64,000 bases of DNA from positions 558,380 through 622,379 of the forward strand of contig NZ_LYPC01000027.1 of assembly GCF_001700435.1 (NCBI RefSeq). Reading direction: 5' to 3'. A program made the position numbers and the translations under genes. Of this stretch, positions 25,840 through 35,661 are shown piece after piece. The number at the start of each line of letters is the position of its first letter. Position 1 is the first letter of the stretch. The notes below the pieces were generated by a model, which saw nothing but the letters and a program-made list of their open reading frames with translations, did not search any database and had not been told where the DNA came from. The DNA comes from Paenibacillus pectinilyticus. Lineage in GTDB: Bacteria > Bacillota > Bacilli > Paenibacillales > NBRC-103111.

Positions 25840-28386
25840 ATGAAACAACTATTAAATGAAGACTGGCAGCTAACGTCGGAGCCGCTCTATCGTCAGGCGG
25901 CCGATCTCTGGCAAGTTAAACAGAAAGAGCAGGATTGGTTTCGGACGGATTTGCCGTGTGATGTACATATGCCGCTCATCGAGCAAGGCATCATAGCAGA
26001 ACCGCTAGTGGCTGATCAGTGCTTTGCGAGTGAATGGACGGAGAATCGCTCTTGGTGGTTTAAGAAGACTTTTGAGTTAACGGAGGAACAGCTGCGTTCA
26101 GAGCGAATGGTTCTTCAATTTGAATCTTTGGATGTAGAAGCAGATATCTGGTTGAATGATTGTCATTTGGGCCATCATCGCAGCGCTTTTTATCCGTTTG
26201 CTTGTGATGTGAAAGGGAAGGCGCGACCAGGCGTTAATCAACTCTTTGTTCGCGTTACCTCTGGTTTAGAGCACTATTCGGAGAACGACTTTGCGCTCAT
26301 TCGTGAGGCGAAAGTGGTATATGAGAACGAGCAGATCAGGCATAGAGGCGACCATCGCCGTGGTATGCTGCGAAAACCACAATATGTATGGGGTTGGGAT
26401 TGGGGACCAAGAGTAGTGACATGTGGGATCATGGGTGAGGTTAGTATCACTTGTACCAACAGTTTCCATATTCGAGATATTCACGCCACAACAACAAGCT
26501 TGGACGCTGCGGGTAAAGCTGCACACGTACAGTTTCAATTGGAACTGGAGAACCTGCATCCGTTTCAAACCTTAGAAACGGAACTGAAGCTGGAACTCCT
26601 TTTTCAGGGGGACCAGGTACAGATCATTCACAAAGACTGTTGTCTTCGTTCTGGGCTGAACTATGTCACAATCTCGATGGAAGTGGCCGATGCCAAGCTT
26701 TGGTGGCCCAATGGGATGGGGGAACAGCCGCTGTACGTGGTTCGGGCAATGCTGCTGACACCTACACATGTTGTGGAATATCCAACTTTTTCAGTGGGAA
26801 TACGCACACTTCACCTTAACATGGATAAAATCCCTGAGAGTCAGGATGAACGTTCGTTTGCATTTGAAATCAACGGAGTTACTGTTTTCAGCAAAGGAGG
26901 CAATTGGATACCTGCTGATTCCATCTATGCGCGGGTCACGGATGCCAAATATGAGGCATTGCTAAGTGAAGCGAAGGAAGCCAACTTTAATATGCTGCGT
27001 GTGTGGGGTGGGGGTATCTATGAAAGAGATATTTTCTATGAGAAATGTGATGAATACGGGATTCTTGTTTGGCAAGACTTCATGTTCACCTGTGCGAAAT
27101 ATCCAGATCACTTAGCATGGTTCCGGGACGAAGTGGAGCGTGAGATGGACTACCAAACTCGGCGGTTGCGCAATCACTGCGCGCTCGCGCTCTGGTGCGG
27201 CAACAATGAGAATCATTGGGGCTTTGAGGAATGGTGGAATGAGACGCAAGCTGCCGATTTCTACGGGGGAGCGGTCTGTTACAATGACATCGCGCCTCGC
27301 ATTGTGCAGCAGAATTGCCCGGCTATTCCTTATTGGAATAGCTCGCCTTACGGCGGTGAGCACCCGAATGGCAGCCAAGCCGGCGACACGCATCATTGGA
27401 ACGATTGCACGATGCATGCAGACATGGAGAAGCGAATTACACCCGAGGAATATGACAAAGTTACGGCTAAATTTGTCTCGGAATATGGTTACCTTGGCCC
27501 ATGTCGGAAGGCATCCACAGTTATCTACCATCATGGTGAGCAGCTGGATCTCAATAGCAAGCTTTGGCAGCTTCATAATAATTATTTCGAAAGGGATACC
27601 GTGCTTGCTGGCATTCACAAGCATTATGTGGATACCGTACACTTGGAGATCGACGATTACTTGTTGTATGCAGGATTATGTCAGGGTGTCATGCTAGCTT
27701 ATTCACTCGAGGCAATTCGTGCCAAATTGTTTTGTTCTGGCGCTTTATTCTGGATGTACAATGACTGCTGGGGGGAAGTGGGCTGGTCCATCATTGATTA
27801 TTACGCAACGCGCAAGATATCGTACTATTTTGTGAAACGGGCATTAGCGCCGGTAAAGCTCATTATTCGCGAACAGGATGGGATGATTCAGCTTACGGCA
27901 ATCAATGAAACGAGCACAGTTATTCGTGAAACCCTGGAATATGGACTTGTCTATTATGATGGGATCCGAAAAGAATCACAGGAGATTCAAGTAGAACTTT
28001 CTCCATTTTCGCGGGAGGTTGTTCTTCAATGGCCATCACCTTCCTACTTATCGAGCGATGCTTGTATCTTTGTGAAGGCAGTAAGTAATCCCGGCGAGAT
28101 AATACCTGCCGTCCTACAAAGCGAAGTGTTTCGTAATCGCAGTTTACCTGACCCGCAATTACAAGTATCCAACATCCAAGCCATCGAACCTGGGCAAACT
28201 CGCTGCACGGTTTCAAGCGAAGCTTTTGCGCACGCGGTGCATTTCGGGCTGGAGGAGACGATTCAGATGAGTGACGAATATTTCGACTTGCTTCCAGGTG
28301 AGAAGCGGGACATTACGATACGGTATGGGGAGATTGCCCTCACACCAGATCAGATTATACCACGATCGATCCAAATTAAATCATAG
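25840..28386 (+). CDS. GH2 beta-mannosidase
   Basis: An 848-residue intracellular GH2 enzyme. The N-terminus (LLNEDWQLTSEPL) begins a jelly roll; the barrel has GGNWIPADSIYARVTDAKYEAL and RVWGGGIYE. The acid/base Glu457 lies in LWCGNNENHWG and the nucleophile Glu548 in FVSEYGYLGP. Both match beta-mannosidase signatures closely, more so than those of the paralogue at 8326. It sits between an SGNH esterase (14 bases upstream) and a TIM-barrel isomerase (17 bases downstream). It should release beta-linked mannose from imported, deacylated oligosaccharides. Confidence 0.92.
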   Translation: MKQLLNEDWQLTSEPLYRQAADLWQVKQKEQDWFRTDLPCDVHMPLIEQGIIAEPLVADQCFASEWTENRSWWFKKTFELTEEQLRSERMVLQFESLDVEADIWLNDCHLGHHRSAFYPFACDVKGKARPGVNQLFVRVTSGLEHYSENDFALIREAKVVYENEQIRHRGDHRRGMLRKPQYVWGWDWGPRVVTCGIMGEVSITCTNSFHIRDIHATTTSLDAAGKAAHVQFQLELENLHPFQTLETELKLELLFQGDQVQIIHKDCCLRSGLNYVTISMEVADAKLWWPNGMGEQPLYVVRAMLLTPTHVVEYPTFSVGIRTLHLNMDKIPESQDERSFAFEINGVTVFSKGGNWIPADSIYARVTDAKYEALLSEAKEANFNMLRVWGGGIYERDIFYEKCDEYGILVWQDFMFTCAKYPDHLAWFRDEVEREMDYQTRRLRNHCALALWCGNNENHWGFEEWWNETQAADFYGGAVCYNDIAPRIVQQNCPAIPYWNSSPYGGEHPNGSQAGDTHHWNDCTMHADMEKRITPEEYDKVTAKFVSEYGYLGPCRKASTVIYHHGEQLDLNSKLWQLHNNYFERDTVLAGIHKHYVDTVHLEIDDYLLYAGLCQGVMLAYSLEAIRAKLFCSGALFWMYNDCWGEVGWSIIDYYATRKISYYFVKRALAPVKLIIREQDGMIQLTAINETSTVIRETLEYGLVYYDGIRKESQEIQVELSPFSREVVLQWPSPSYLSSDACIFVKAVSNPGEIIPAVLQSEVFRNRSLPDPQLQVSNIQAIEPGQTRCTVSSEAFAHAVHFGLEETIQMSDEYFDLLPGEKRDITIRYGEIALTPDQIIPRSIQIKS

Positions 28387-28403
28387 CGAAGGCGGCTTAT
28401 AAT

Positions 28404-29174
28404 ATGAAACAAAAATTTGCTGTACAGCTCTATACTTTGCGTAACGAATGTGAACAAGATTTCCCAGGCGTTCTAAGAAAACTGAAGCAAATGGGTTGGG
28501 CAGGGGTTGAGCTGGCTGGTCTGCACAGTTATTCGGTAGAGGAGATTGCCGAAGTGTTAAAAGAAACAGGCTTGCAAACGGCTGGTATACATATCTCATT
28601 TCAACGTTTAACGACAGACTTGGAGAGCGTGCTTACGGAAGCTCGTCTATTGAATACGTCAACCTTAATCTGTCCCTCCGTGCCACATGAGCTTCGAAAC
28701 GAGGAGGGCTACCAGCAATTTCACAGCCAATTAAATGAGATTGCGAAGGAAGTACAGCCAGGTGGTTTTACAATCAGCTTCCACAACCATGCTTTCGAGT
28801 TTGAAACAAGTGTTAACGGGATGAATGCGTTGACGTACATACTTGAGCCTTCTGCGGATAATGCCGTTTTGGCCGAAGTTGATGTGTTTTGGGTGCAGAA
28901 AGCCGGGCAAGATCCAGCAGCTTTTATTCGTCCATACAGCCGTCGGATGCCGACCATGCATGTGAAGGATATGAGCGACGATGAGAGGCAGACGTATGCT
29001 GAAATTGGCACGGGCGTGATCGATTTCGATCCTATTTTGATATGGGGCGAGCAGAATGGCGTTGAATGGTACGTTGTGGAGCAGGATGTGTGTCCAGGCA
29101 ATCCAATGGATTGCGTGCAGCTTAGCTTAACGAACTTACATCAAATTGCTGAAAGAATTGCAGCAAACACATAG
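28404..29174 (+). CDS. sugar phosphate isomerase/epimerase-like TIM barrel
   Basis: A 256-residue protein of the xylose-isomerase-like TIM barrel (AP endonuclease 2) family: FAVQLYTLRNECEQDFPGVL, MGWAGVELAGL, ISFHNHAFEF and VLAEVDVFWVQKAG. MHVKD and EIGTGVIDF supply the other expected metal- and substrate-site strands. It is the last gene of the SGNH-GH2-isomerase unit. Family members isomerise or epimerise keto sugars and sugar acids; this one probably handles a released sugar, but the precise reaction is unknown. Confidence 0.87.
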   Translation: MKQKFAVQLYTLRNECEQDFPGVLRKLKQMGWAGVELAGLHSYSVEEIAEVLKETGLQTAGIHISFQRLTTDLESVLTEARLLNTSTLICPSVPHELRNEEGYQQFHSQLNEIAKEVQPGGFTISFHNHAFEFETSVNGMNALTYILEPSADNAVLAEVDVFWVQKAGQDPAAFIRPYSRRMPTMHVKDMSDDERQTYAEIGTGVIDFDPILIWGEQNGVEWYVVEQDVCPGNPMDCVQLSLTNLHQIAERIAANT

Positions 29175-29185
29175 TTTCATAAGAG

Positions 29186-29224
29186 GAGGCTTTCCTATAC
29201 CGATAAGGGAGAGCCTCTATTTGT
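29186..29224 (+). terminator. terminator after the isomerase gene
   Basis: GAGGCTTTCCT pairs with AGGGAGAGCCTC-type sequence (two wobbles) and is followed by TATTTG. It separates the operon from the convergent AraC gene. Confidence 0.75.
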
Positions 29225-29282
29225 TAGCGGATTAGCCGTAATAGGAAGGTAGAAACGTACAGCGGCATACCATCGATACAGC

Positions 29283-30071
29283 CTAAGCTTTCCATACTTG
29301 AACCTTCTCTTTCATATAGGTTGAGGGCAGGGTGCCAGTACATTTCTTAAACACTTTGTTAAAATATGACTGCTCACAAAATCCGAGAAAATCGGAGATT
29401 TCTCCTACGTTCATCTGTGAATTGGTCAGCAGATCGCATGCGGCAGCAATTCGGATTTGCTGGATGTAATCAATGACGGATTGTCCGGTCACTTGTTTGA
29501 AAATCGTGCTCACATAATTAGGGGTTCGATCCGCGTACTCGGCTAATTCTGTCAACGTAATGGTTCTGTGATAATGATTGAGAATGTAGCCTTGAAGCAG
29601 CATAACGATACTATAGGATTTGCCTTGAGGGGATTGGGAATCGATTTCCTCATTGATGACAGCAAGCATTTCAAGCAGTATGCTGTGGCAGATGGTGTCT
29701 GAATAGGCGGATTTACGCAACCAGTGTTGGGTTAAAAGTGAGAATCTTTGCTTCATATAATCAAAGTTAAACGGCCTGGTTATGCACTGTTCAGGTGTGA
29801 TCAGGAGAGGAAGTCCATCCCCGTCCCCTTGGTAATGGAAGTGCGCGACATACATGTCATGCGTGTCTTTGGACGTATTTACGGCATGGCGCCAAACACC
29901 CTCTGGGACAAATAAAAGATCGCCTTTTTGCATAGAAAAGGTGTGATCTTCAATGGTATATCGAATGGCTCCATTCGTTACGAGTATTAAGATATGGTTA
30001 TTCGTTTTTGCTTTGGGTACATGCCAGTTCGGCTCACAATGCTCGAAATAAATTGCAACCGGTTGGATCAT
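29283..30071 (-). CDS. AraC-family regulator with cupin sensor domain
   Basis: A 262-residue regulator. The N-terminal cupin half includes [16 protein letters not shown]; the C-terminal half has the two helix-turn-helix motifs [20 protein letters not shown] and [27 protein letters not shown] lies 6 bases before the ATG. It is divergent from the isomerase operon at 30240 with a 168-base gap, so it is the most likely regulator of that operon. The inducer is unknown. Confidence 0.87.
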   Translation of the reverse strand: MIQPVAIYFEHCEPNWHVPKAKTNNHILILVTNGAIRYTIEDHTFSMQKGDLLFVPEGVWRHAVNTSKDTHDMYVAHFHYQGDGDGLPLLITPEQCITRPFNFDYMKQRFSLLTQHWLRKSAYSDTICHSILLEMLAVINEEIDSQSPQGKSYSIVMLLQGYILNHYHRTITLTELAEYADRTPNYVSTIFKQVTGQSVIDYIQQIRIAAACDLLTNSQMNVGEISDFLGFCEQSYFNKVFKKCTGTLPSTYMKEKVQVWKA

Positions 30072-30239
30072 AGGAGGCTCCTTTCGGTAAATGCTCTCGT
30101 CGTTGTCAGGTTGGTAATCACTCTTCTATTATATCCGAAATCGTAGAATTGTTGAAATAATTATTGTATTGTTCATTGTTTCAAAAGGCTGATTTTACTA
30201 AGCTTAAGAGGAAAAGAATGCAGGGAGGATGAAGGGGAA

Positions 30240-31682
30240 ATGAGTAGTTTATTCCAAAGAGCAAAAGCGCGTGTAGGTGTGATAACAGTAGGTCATGAGC
30301 CATATTGGGCACAATTTCCGGGGTTAAAAGAGGAGCTTGAGGGCTACGGCCGTGAATTTGAAGATATGCTTCGGGGGCATGATGTCGAGGTCGTGTCGGC
30401 AGGCTTTGTTGATAAAGTAGATAAATCCTTCGCCGCGTCGACGTATTTGAAAAGCCAAGATATTGATTTCCTATTTGTCTTCTTGAGCACGTATGTAACA
30501 TCATCTACGGCAGCTACTCCCATCTTGAACTTGTCCGTTCCAACAGTGCTTGTTGCGTTGCAGCCAAGGAAACGACTTGACTATCGCAATACGACGACGT
30601 ATATGCAGTTAGTCAATGATAATATATGTTCACTTCCAGAAATAGGCGGTGTGCTTGTGCGGGCTGGAAAGCCTGCGGCAGGCATGATCGTAGGCACGCT
30701 CTATGATGATGAACGCTCGATGAGGGAGCTGCAGGGATGGTGCCAGGTCGCGAATACGCGCAGAGCATTCAAATATGCCAAAATTGGCTATTTAGGCCAT
30801 ACCTATGAGGGTATGTATGATATGAATTCGGATCCGACGGCTTTCACAGCTTCCTTTGGTTCACATGTGCAAATGCTGGAGATGTGTGATTTAGCTAAGC
30901 TGGTTAATGGCGTAACGGCTAAGGAAGCAGCTGATAAATTGGATGAAATTAAAAGCGTTTTCAAAGTGTCCGACCCCTTTATCGATCCGGTGACAAGACC
31001 GATTAAGCAAGAGGACCTTGACTGGTCAGCGAAGGTCGCGGTGGGACTGGATAAGCTGATTATTGAAAATGGCTTAACGGGTCTGGCCTATTACTATCGT
31101 GGGCTCGACAATAATGAATATGAACGAATTGGATCGAACATGGTGCTCGGCAACTCGCTGTTGACAGGCAAAGGGGTGCCACTTGCTGGAGAAGCCGATT
31201 TGAAGACCTGCGCAGCGATGCTAATTATGGATCGTCTTGATGCAGGGGGTTCGTTCGCGGAGCTGCATCCTTGCGACTTCGTCGATGATATCGTGCTGGT
31301 CGGACATGACGGACCGCATAATATTAAAATTAGCGATGGACAGCCAATTATTCGCGGGTTAGATCTGTTCCATGGCAAAAGCGGTTCCGGTATCGGCGTC
31401 GAATTCGCCATCAAGTCAGGCCCTGTTACCTTGCTCAGTATTTCGCAAACCGCTGATGGCAAGTACAAAATGATCGCTGCAGAAGGCGAGTCCATCAAGG
31501 GAGAAATTCCGCAGACAGGTAATACAAATACACGCTGTAAATTTAATTACAGTGTGGCCGAATTCGTAGAGAAATGGTGTTCAGCAGGTCCTACACATCA
31601 CTTTGCGCTAGGCGTGGGGCATGTGGGTACGAAGATTCGCAATGTTGCCAAGGTACTAGGCATTGAGGTGGAAATCGTATGA
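30240..31682 (+). CDS. L-arabinose/L-fucose isomerase-family protein
   Basis: A 480-residue protein of the arabinose/fucose isomerase fold. The N-terminal Rossmann-like half holds VGVITVGHEPYWAQFPG and the central segment KIGYLGHTYEGMYDMNSDPT. The metal-site half has GEADLKTCAAM (Glu), GHDGPHN (His) and a final His pair in PTHHFALGVGH. This supports aldose-ketose isomerase chemistry, but the divergence from AraA and FucI leaves the sugar unknown. It heads an operon with the 826-residue protein (ATGA overlap) and an SGNH esterase. A GGGAGG lies about 11 bases before the ATG. Confidence 0.82.
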   Translation: MSSLFQRAKARVGVITVGHEPYWAQFPGLKEELEGYGREFEDMLRGHDVEVVSAGFVDKVDKSFAASTYLKSQDIDFLFVFLSTYVTSSTAATPILNLSVPTVLVALQPRKRLDYRNTTTYMQLVNDNICSLPEIGGVLVRAGKPAAGMIVGTLYDDERSMRELQGWCQVANTRRAFKYAKIGYLGHTYEGMYDMNSDPTAFTASFGSHVQMLEMCDLAKLVNGVTAKEAADKLDEIKSVFKVSDPFIDPVTRPIKQEDLDWSAKVAVGLDKLIIENGLTGLAYYYRGLDNNEYERIGSNMVLGNSLLTGKGVPLAGEADLKTCAAMLIMDRLDAGGSFAELHPCDFVDDIVLVGHDGPHNIKISDGQPIIRGLDLFHGKSGSGIGVEFAIKSGPVTLLSISQTADGKYKMIAAEGESIKGEIPQTGNTNTRCKFNYSVAEFVEKWCSAGPTHHFALGVGHVGTKIRNVAKVLGIEVEIV

Positions 31683-34159
31683 CGATTCCTGTAAGACCAA
31701 AGAAGTCCTTGCAGCGAGTTTCCTTGGAAATGAGCCTAAAGCCATTTAAAAGTATGGAACGCGAAGCAATAGAAGCCGTGTGCACAGAGGCCATTAGGCA
31801 ATGGCTGCCACTAATCGGTATGGCTGACAGCTGCTCTATGCTGCTGTGGGTCGCCGATGGCAGTGAAATCCTCGTCTGGGACGGCGATATGCAGCGCGAG
31901 ATCGAATGGGCCCGCTATATTGGTTACGCCAATGAGCAGTTCTTTGGCCATCTGAAGGACGAGACAGACCCGCGAATCGCTCAGCTTTACACCAGTGAGC
32001 CTGCCCGAATCACTTATGGAGATTTGCAATTCATTATTGCGTCATTCAAAAAAATTGCAGCTGAACGTTTTGGAATTCATATGGAGGTGGGTGCCACCTT
32101 TGATGCAGGACCGGAATTTGCCTACTCGGATTTTAAATATAAGCTGCATCCAGAGATTAATCGCGCTGAAGTAGGCGGGCAATTCGTCTCGCTGAAGGCG
32201 GACTATACGGTCGTATGTGGTTGGTCGAAGCTGAAGGAGGACAACGTCGCTTACGCGGCTTATCCTGGCGGTATTCCCGAAGGAACAGCGTTTGGAGAGT
32301 TTCTGGGGCGGCAGTGTGCAAGATTTTTACCAGCATTAGGCTTTGATTATATCTGGTTTTCTAATGGATTTGCACTGTCGTACTTTCCATGGACGTATCT
32401 CGGTGCTAATTACGATGGCACGCAGCTTGGAATGGTGGAATATGAAGAGCTCTCGACGAAGATGCTGTCGTTCTGGGACCTATTCAAGCAGGAGTGCCCG
32501 AATTACCGAACCGAAATCAGAGGGACGAACTACGGAACGGGCATGGATCTAGCCAAGGACTGTATTCCCTTACTTGATCTCTATGAGAGAAGCCATGTTG
32601 AATTTCCGCCTCCGAACTCACCGTGGGGGGCCCTTAACTACGATTTCGGTCTGGAACTGACAGGGTATATGTCACGTATAGCCGTCCTGCCAGGGCAGAC
32701 CTTCCTCTACCGATTCTATGCCAATGATCCTTGGTTCTGGCAGAATCCGTGGTGGGATCTCTACGATCGGGAACCGCATGACATTTATTGTCCGCTTACC
32801 GTCGCACGAATTAACACGCAGGGGGAATTGGAGAGCCCGGGCGTCGTTCAAATTTTGACCATTGATTCGGAAAAAGGCGAACTAGATGAAGATATCCCGA
32901 TGGAGGTTATTCCGCATATTAAGAAAGCCTTCAAAGATGCACCCGACCAGCCAGGGATTTTAACTTGGTTGTATCCGTTTCGAGAACTGCATGAAGCGAT
33001 GGCTGAATCAAATGAGTATTCGAGCGAAGTTTTCTTCCATGATTGGTTTGTGCGAAATGCAATTAACCAAGGCTTGCCGCTGAATACGGTTCTTAGTACG
33101 GATGACTTTTACGCGATGCAGGACGATGCGATTCAGAAGCTTCAAGATACGATCTTGTTTACTTCTGCCTCATGGATCAAAGGGGAGAAGGTACAGCGAA
33201 TCATCGAGTATATTCGTCGTGGAGGTAAGATCATTTTCTATGGCCATGTCGAAGATTCTGCGCTGCGCGAGTTGTTGAATGTTAGAAGCGAGGATGAGCT
33301 TGAAGGTGCTTTTTCCTTAAATCTCAACTTGTTGGAAGATACGATTAAGCACGAAGAGCACTTCAGTGGCAAGGGGACTCATCAAATTCAGCATCACTCG
33401 CACATTTCAGGCGGTGGGGTAAGTGAAGTTGTCGACGATCTGACTGATGGCTATACACTAGTCCATGCAAGTGTGAATCAGACGGGGGTAGAACGTGCAT
33501 TTGCGCTGACGAGAACTCTACCAGAATGGGATGGAGGAAAAGTGGGGTGGGTTCGTGGTTCGCTGCCATTCCAATCTGCTGGCGTTACGCATTTGCCGGT
33601 TATGCAGGAGAAGGAGTTTCTGGATTCTTCCCTCCTCGTGCGCTATCTCCTGCAACAATTTGGATATTCCTTGTCCCAAATAAAGGAGGAGGCAGCTTCA
33701 GAATCTGCGCTGATGTTCATAACTAGACATGACAACGCGTTCATTTTTACAGGTTGTAAGCAGGACACATCTGTCGGACTGCAGCTTCGTTTCCCTGATG
33801 GATCTCCGTTAATCATCGGACAGTCTGTCATGATAGGAGAAGGAACGACTACTTATGCTTTAGATCGAACGTATCATGATGAATGCCGAATTTTTGTCAA
33901 TCAAAAGCAAACATCTCGGATTACGTGCAGAGAAAATTCGCCCTATCCAACATCGAAGAAGCATATTAGCACCATACGTAATCTTAGTGTTTACAATCTG
34001 ATTGAGGCAGATGTGACGATTTACCCGCCTCTTGCACAGCTGTTCGACGGTGTCGTGGAAGTGAAGAATGGTGAACACTTCTTGGATGTATCCGGTCAGA
34101 TGGCAGGGAATTGCATACGACTAACGAATATTAGCGGGAACATTGATATTTCATGGTAA
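31679..34159 (+). CDS. unrecognised 826-residue protein, possible glycosidase-like barrel plus GATase-like domain
   Basis: I do not recognise the family. The start overlaps the isomerase stop as ATGA, so the two are translationally coupled. Residues about 10-470 contain strand/helix alternation with charged and aromatic clusters (SLEMSLKPF, MEVGATFDAGPEF, WFSNGFALSYFPWTY, FYANDPWFWQNPWWDL), which looks like a TIM-barrel glycosidase-type domain. Residues about 500-640 include EYIRRGGKIIFYGHVED, resembling the glutamine-amidotransferase-like domain found after the barrel in some GH42 enzymes. A C-terminal beta region follows. No signal peptide is seen, so it acts in the cytoplasm. Enzymatic action on the same sugar as the isomerase is inference. 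Confidence 0.6.
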   Translation: MTIPVRPKKSLQRVSLEMSLKPFKSMEREAIEAVCTEAIRQWLPLIGMADSCSMLLWVADGSEILVWDGDMQREIEWARYIGYANEQFFGHLKDETDPRIAQLYTSEPARITYGDLQFIIASFKKIAAERFGIHMEVGATFDAGPEFAYSDFKYKLHPEINRAEVGGQFVSLKADYTVVCGWSKLKEDNVAYAAYPGGIPEGTAFGEFLGRQCARFLPALGFDYIWFSNGFALSYFPWTYLGANYDGTQLGMVEYEELSTKMLSFWDLFKQECPNYRTEIRGTNYGTGMDLAKDCIPLLDLYERSHVEFPPPNSPWGALNYDFGLELTGYMSRIAVLPGQTFLYRFYANDPWFWQNPWWDLYDREPHDIYCPLTVARINTQGELESPGVVQILTIDSEKGELDEDIPMEVIPHIKKAFKDAPDQPGILTWLYPFRELHEAMAESNEYSSEVFFHDWFVRNAINQGLPLNTVLSTDDFYAMQDDAIQKLQDTILFTSASWIKGEKVQRIIEYIRRGGKIIFYGHVEDSALRELLNVRSEDELEGAFSLNLNLLEDTIKHEEHFSGKGTHQIQHHSHISGGGVSEVVDDLTDGYTLVHASVNQTGVERAFALTRTLPEWDGGKVGWVRGSLPFQSAGVTHLPVMQEKEFLDSSLLVRYLLQQFGYSLSQIKEEAASESALMFITRHDNAFIFTGCKQDTSVGLQLRFPDGSPLIIGQSVMIGEGTTTYALDRTYHDECRIFVNQKQTSRITCRENSPYPTSKKHISTIRNLSVYNLIEADVTIYPPLAQLFDGVVEVKNGEHFLDVSGQMAGNCIRLTNISGNIDISW

Positions 34160-34219
34160 GGGTTCACTGGGTCTGATACGGGATGAAACAATCGGATATC
34201 TATAAGGTTGGTGACATAA

Positions 34220-35326
34220 ATGAAAGCATCAAGGAGCAATGAGATCGAGAAGTTGGATGCGAGTATGATAATAGAAGCGGATACCAACAGCGATTGGGAA
34301 TGGCATTCACCGCGTAGTAAACCGTTTCGGATAACAGGGCTGCCTTGGCTAGAGCAAGACGGTGTATATCGAAGATTGCCGCTCCAGCCGAGCCATTCTA
34401 TTCGATCTGAGGTGGATCGACTCGCCAATTTTACGGCTGGCGTGCAGATCCGATTTCAGACAGACTCACCCAAGCTTTCTGTTAGAGTAACATTGGCTGA
34501 CAGGGCCGGTATGTATCAAATGCCCGCCACGGGTCAATGCGGTGTTGATTGCTACATCGGTTCGTCAGGAGCTCAAGCTTATGTCAATACCACTCGGTTT
34601 GATCAGTCACAGCCTGAATACGAATCGATTCTCTTCGAAGCCTTACCTCGGCAGATGCGGGAGATCACACTCAATCTTCCGCTGTATCAAGGGGTGAAAG
34701 AAATTTGGGTTGGTGTTGATCCATCTTCAATCGTAGCTGAATTTCCCGGATTTGCTAGCCATAAAAAGGTGCTTATTTATGGAACTTCCATCACGCACGG
34801 AGCATGTGCCTCTAGGCCTGGTATGGCTTACTCCAACATTCTAAGCCGGAAATTCCCGATAGAAATTGTGAATCTCGGATTCTCGGGGAATGCACAAGGT
34901 GAGCCTGAGCTCGCCCATTTGATTAGTCAAATCGATGATCCTGCACTGCTCGTTCTGGATTATGAAGGAAATACACCTAGTACGGAACGGCTTCAAGCGT
35001 CATTACCTGAATTTATCCGGATTTATCGCCTCCGCTATCCTGAGGTTCCTATTCTCGTCATTTCCCAGATTCAGTTTGCGAAGGAAGCTTTTGACGAAGA
35101 CATGCGTCGTCGTCGTGAAGAACGGAAACAGCTTCAGTGGGCAATCGTTGAGCAGTTGCAGCAGGAAGGGGATGCTCATCTACACTTTTGTGATGGCGGA
35201 GAGTTGCTTGGGCCGGATTACCAGGAGTGTACGACAGACGGCATTCACCCTTCGGATTTAGGCTATTTCCACATCGCGAATGCGCTTAGCCCTACGATTA
35301 GCAAGTTGGTTTTCCAACAGCCGTAG
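34220..35326 (+). CDS. SGNH hydrolase with N-terminal beta-sandwich
   Basis: A 368-residue protein with two domains. Residues about 30-175 form a beta-sandwich (FTAGVQIRFQTDSPKLSVRV). The SGNH domain then begins at VLIYGTSITHGACAS, with nucleophile Ser190 in GTS. Block II Gly is in LGFSGNAQG, and block V is DGIHPSD with Asp340 and His343. The block III oxyanion Asn lies in LDYEGNTPS. The fold pattern matches carbohydrate esterases that act on acylated sugars. It is the third gene of the isomerase operon, 60 bases after the 826-residue protein, and ends before a strong terminator. No signal peptide is seen. Confidence 0.83.
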   Translation: MKASRSNEIEKLDASMIIEADTNSDWEWHSPRSKPFRITGLPWLEQDGVYRRLPLQPSHSIRSEVDRLANFTAGVQIRFQTDSPKLSVRVTLADRAGMYQMPATGQCGVDCYIGSSGAQAYVNTTRFDQSQPEYESILFEALPRQMREITLNLPLYQGVKEIWVGVDPSSIVAEFPGFASHKKVLIYGTSITHGACASRPGMAYSNILSRKFPIEIVNLGFSGNAQGEPELAHLISQIDDPALLVLDYEGNTPSTERLQASLPEFIRIYRLRYPEVPILVISQIQFAKEAFDEDMRRRREERKQLQWAIVEQLQQEGDAHLHFCDGGELLGPDYQECTTDGIHPSDLGYFHIANALSPTISKLVFQQP

Positions 35327-35354
35327 CGAATTCTATGATGAACTGAACATAGAC

Positions 35355-35381
35355 AAAAACCGCCAATCAAGGCGGTTTTTT
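35355..35381 (+). terminator. terminator after the isomerase operon
   Basis: AAAAACCGCC and GGCGGTTTTTT pair around AATCAA; a textbook intrinsic terminator. Confidence 0.93.
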
Positions 35382-35476
35382 GCTGTAGAAATTAGGAATA
35401 AAAGCTTGGATCATGTGTTACCATGTCGATTCTAGTATATTCTGTAACAATTTACATTCCACGATATGGGGAGATA

Positions 35477-35485
35477 TGCTATAAT
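35477..35485 (+). promoter_or_regulatory. extended -10 promoter upstream of the ketosynthase
   Basis: TGCTATAAT gives a consensus TATAAT with the TGn extension. No clear -35 is visible at 17 bases. Transcription would start near 35492 and give a leader of about 170 bases before the ketosynthase start codon. Confidence 0.65.
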
Positions 35486-35492
35486 TCTCACG

Positions 35493-35616
35493 TTACATGT
35501 TATATAAAAATAATGCTCAAATTCAATGGTTTGTTTATCTGACCTTCCTTTACATGACGGGCAACATGGTCATCAAAAATGGGCTTACAACCTAAACCGT
35601 TGTAGGTCTTTTTTTT
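35493..35616 (+). ncRNA. putative leader RNA ending in an intrinsic terminator
   Basis: The predicted transcript from the 35477 promoter carries a small hairpin (ATGAC/GTCAT around 35554-35573). It then has a 10-bp stem (GGCTTACAAC with GTTGTAGGTC, two G-T pairs, 7-base loop) followed by eight T at 35609-35616. The terminator lies 45 bases before the ketosynthase start, so it should truncate the message unless antitermination occurs. No known riboswitch class was recognised. It could be an attenuator, a new riboswitch or a small RNA. Together with the terminator at 35355, this accounts for the 335-base gap. Confidence 0.5.
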
Positions 35617-35661
35617 AAGAATATTCAAAATTATATTCTACGTATGAAGGGACAATGAACT

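Noticed and set aside
27112-27697. Overlapping plus- and minus-strand frames of about 180 residues
   Set aside because: Both fall inside the catalytic barrel of the beta-mannosidase at 25840, whose active-site residues are read in another frame.
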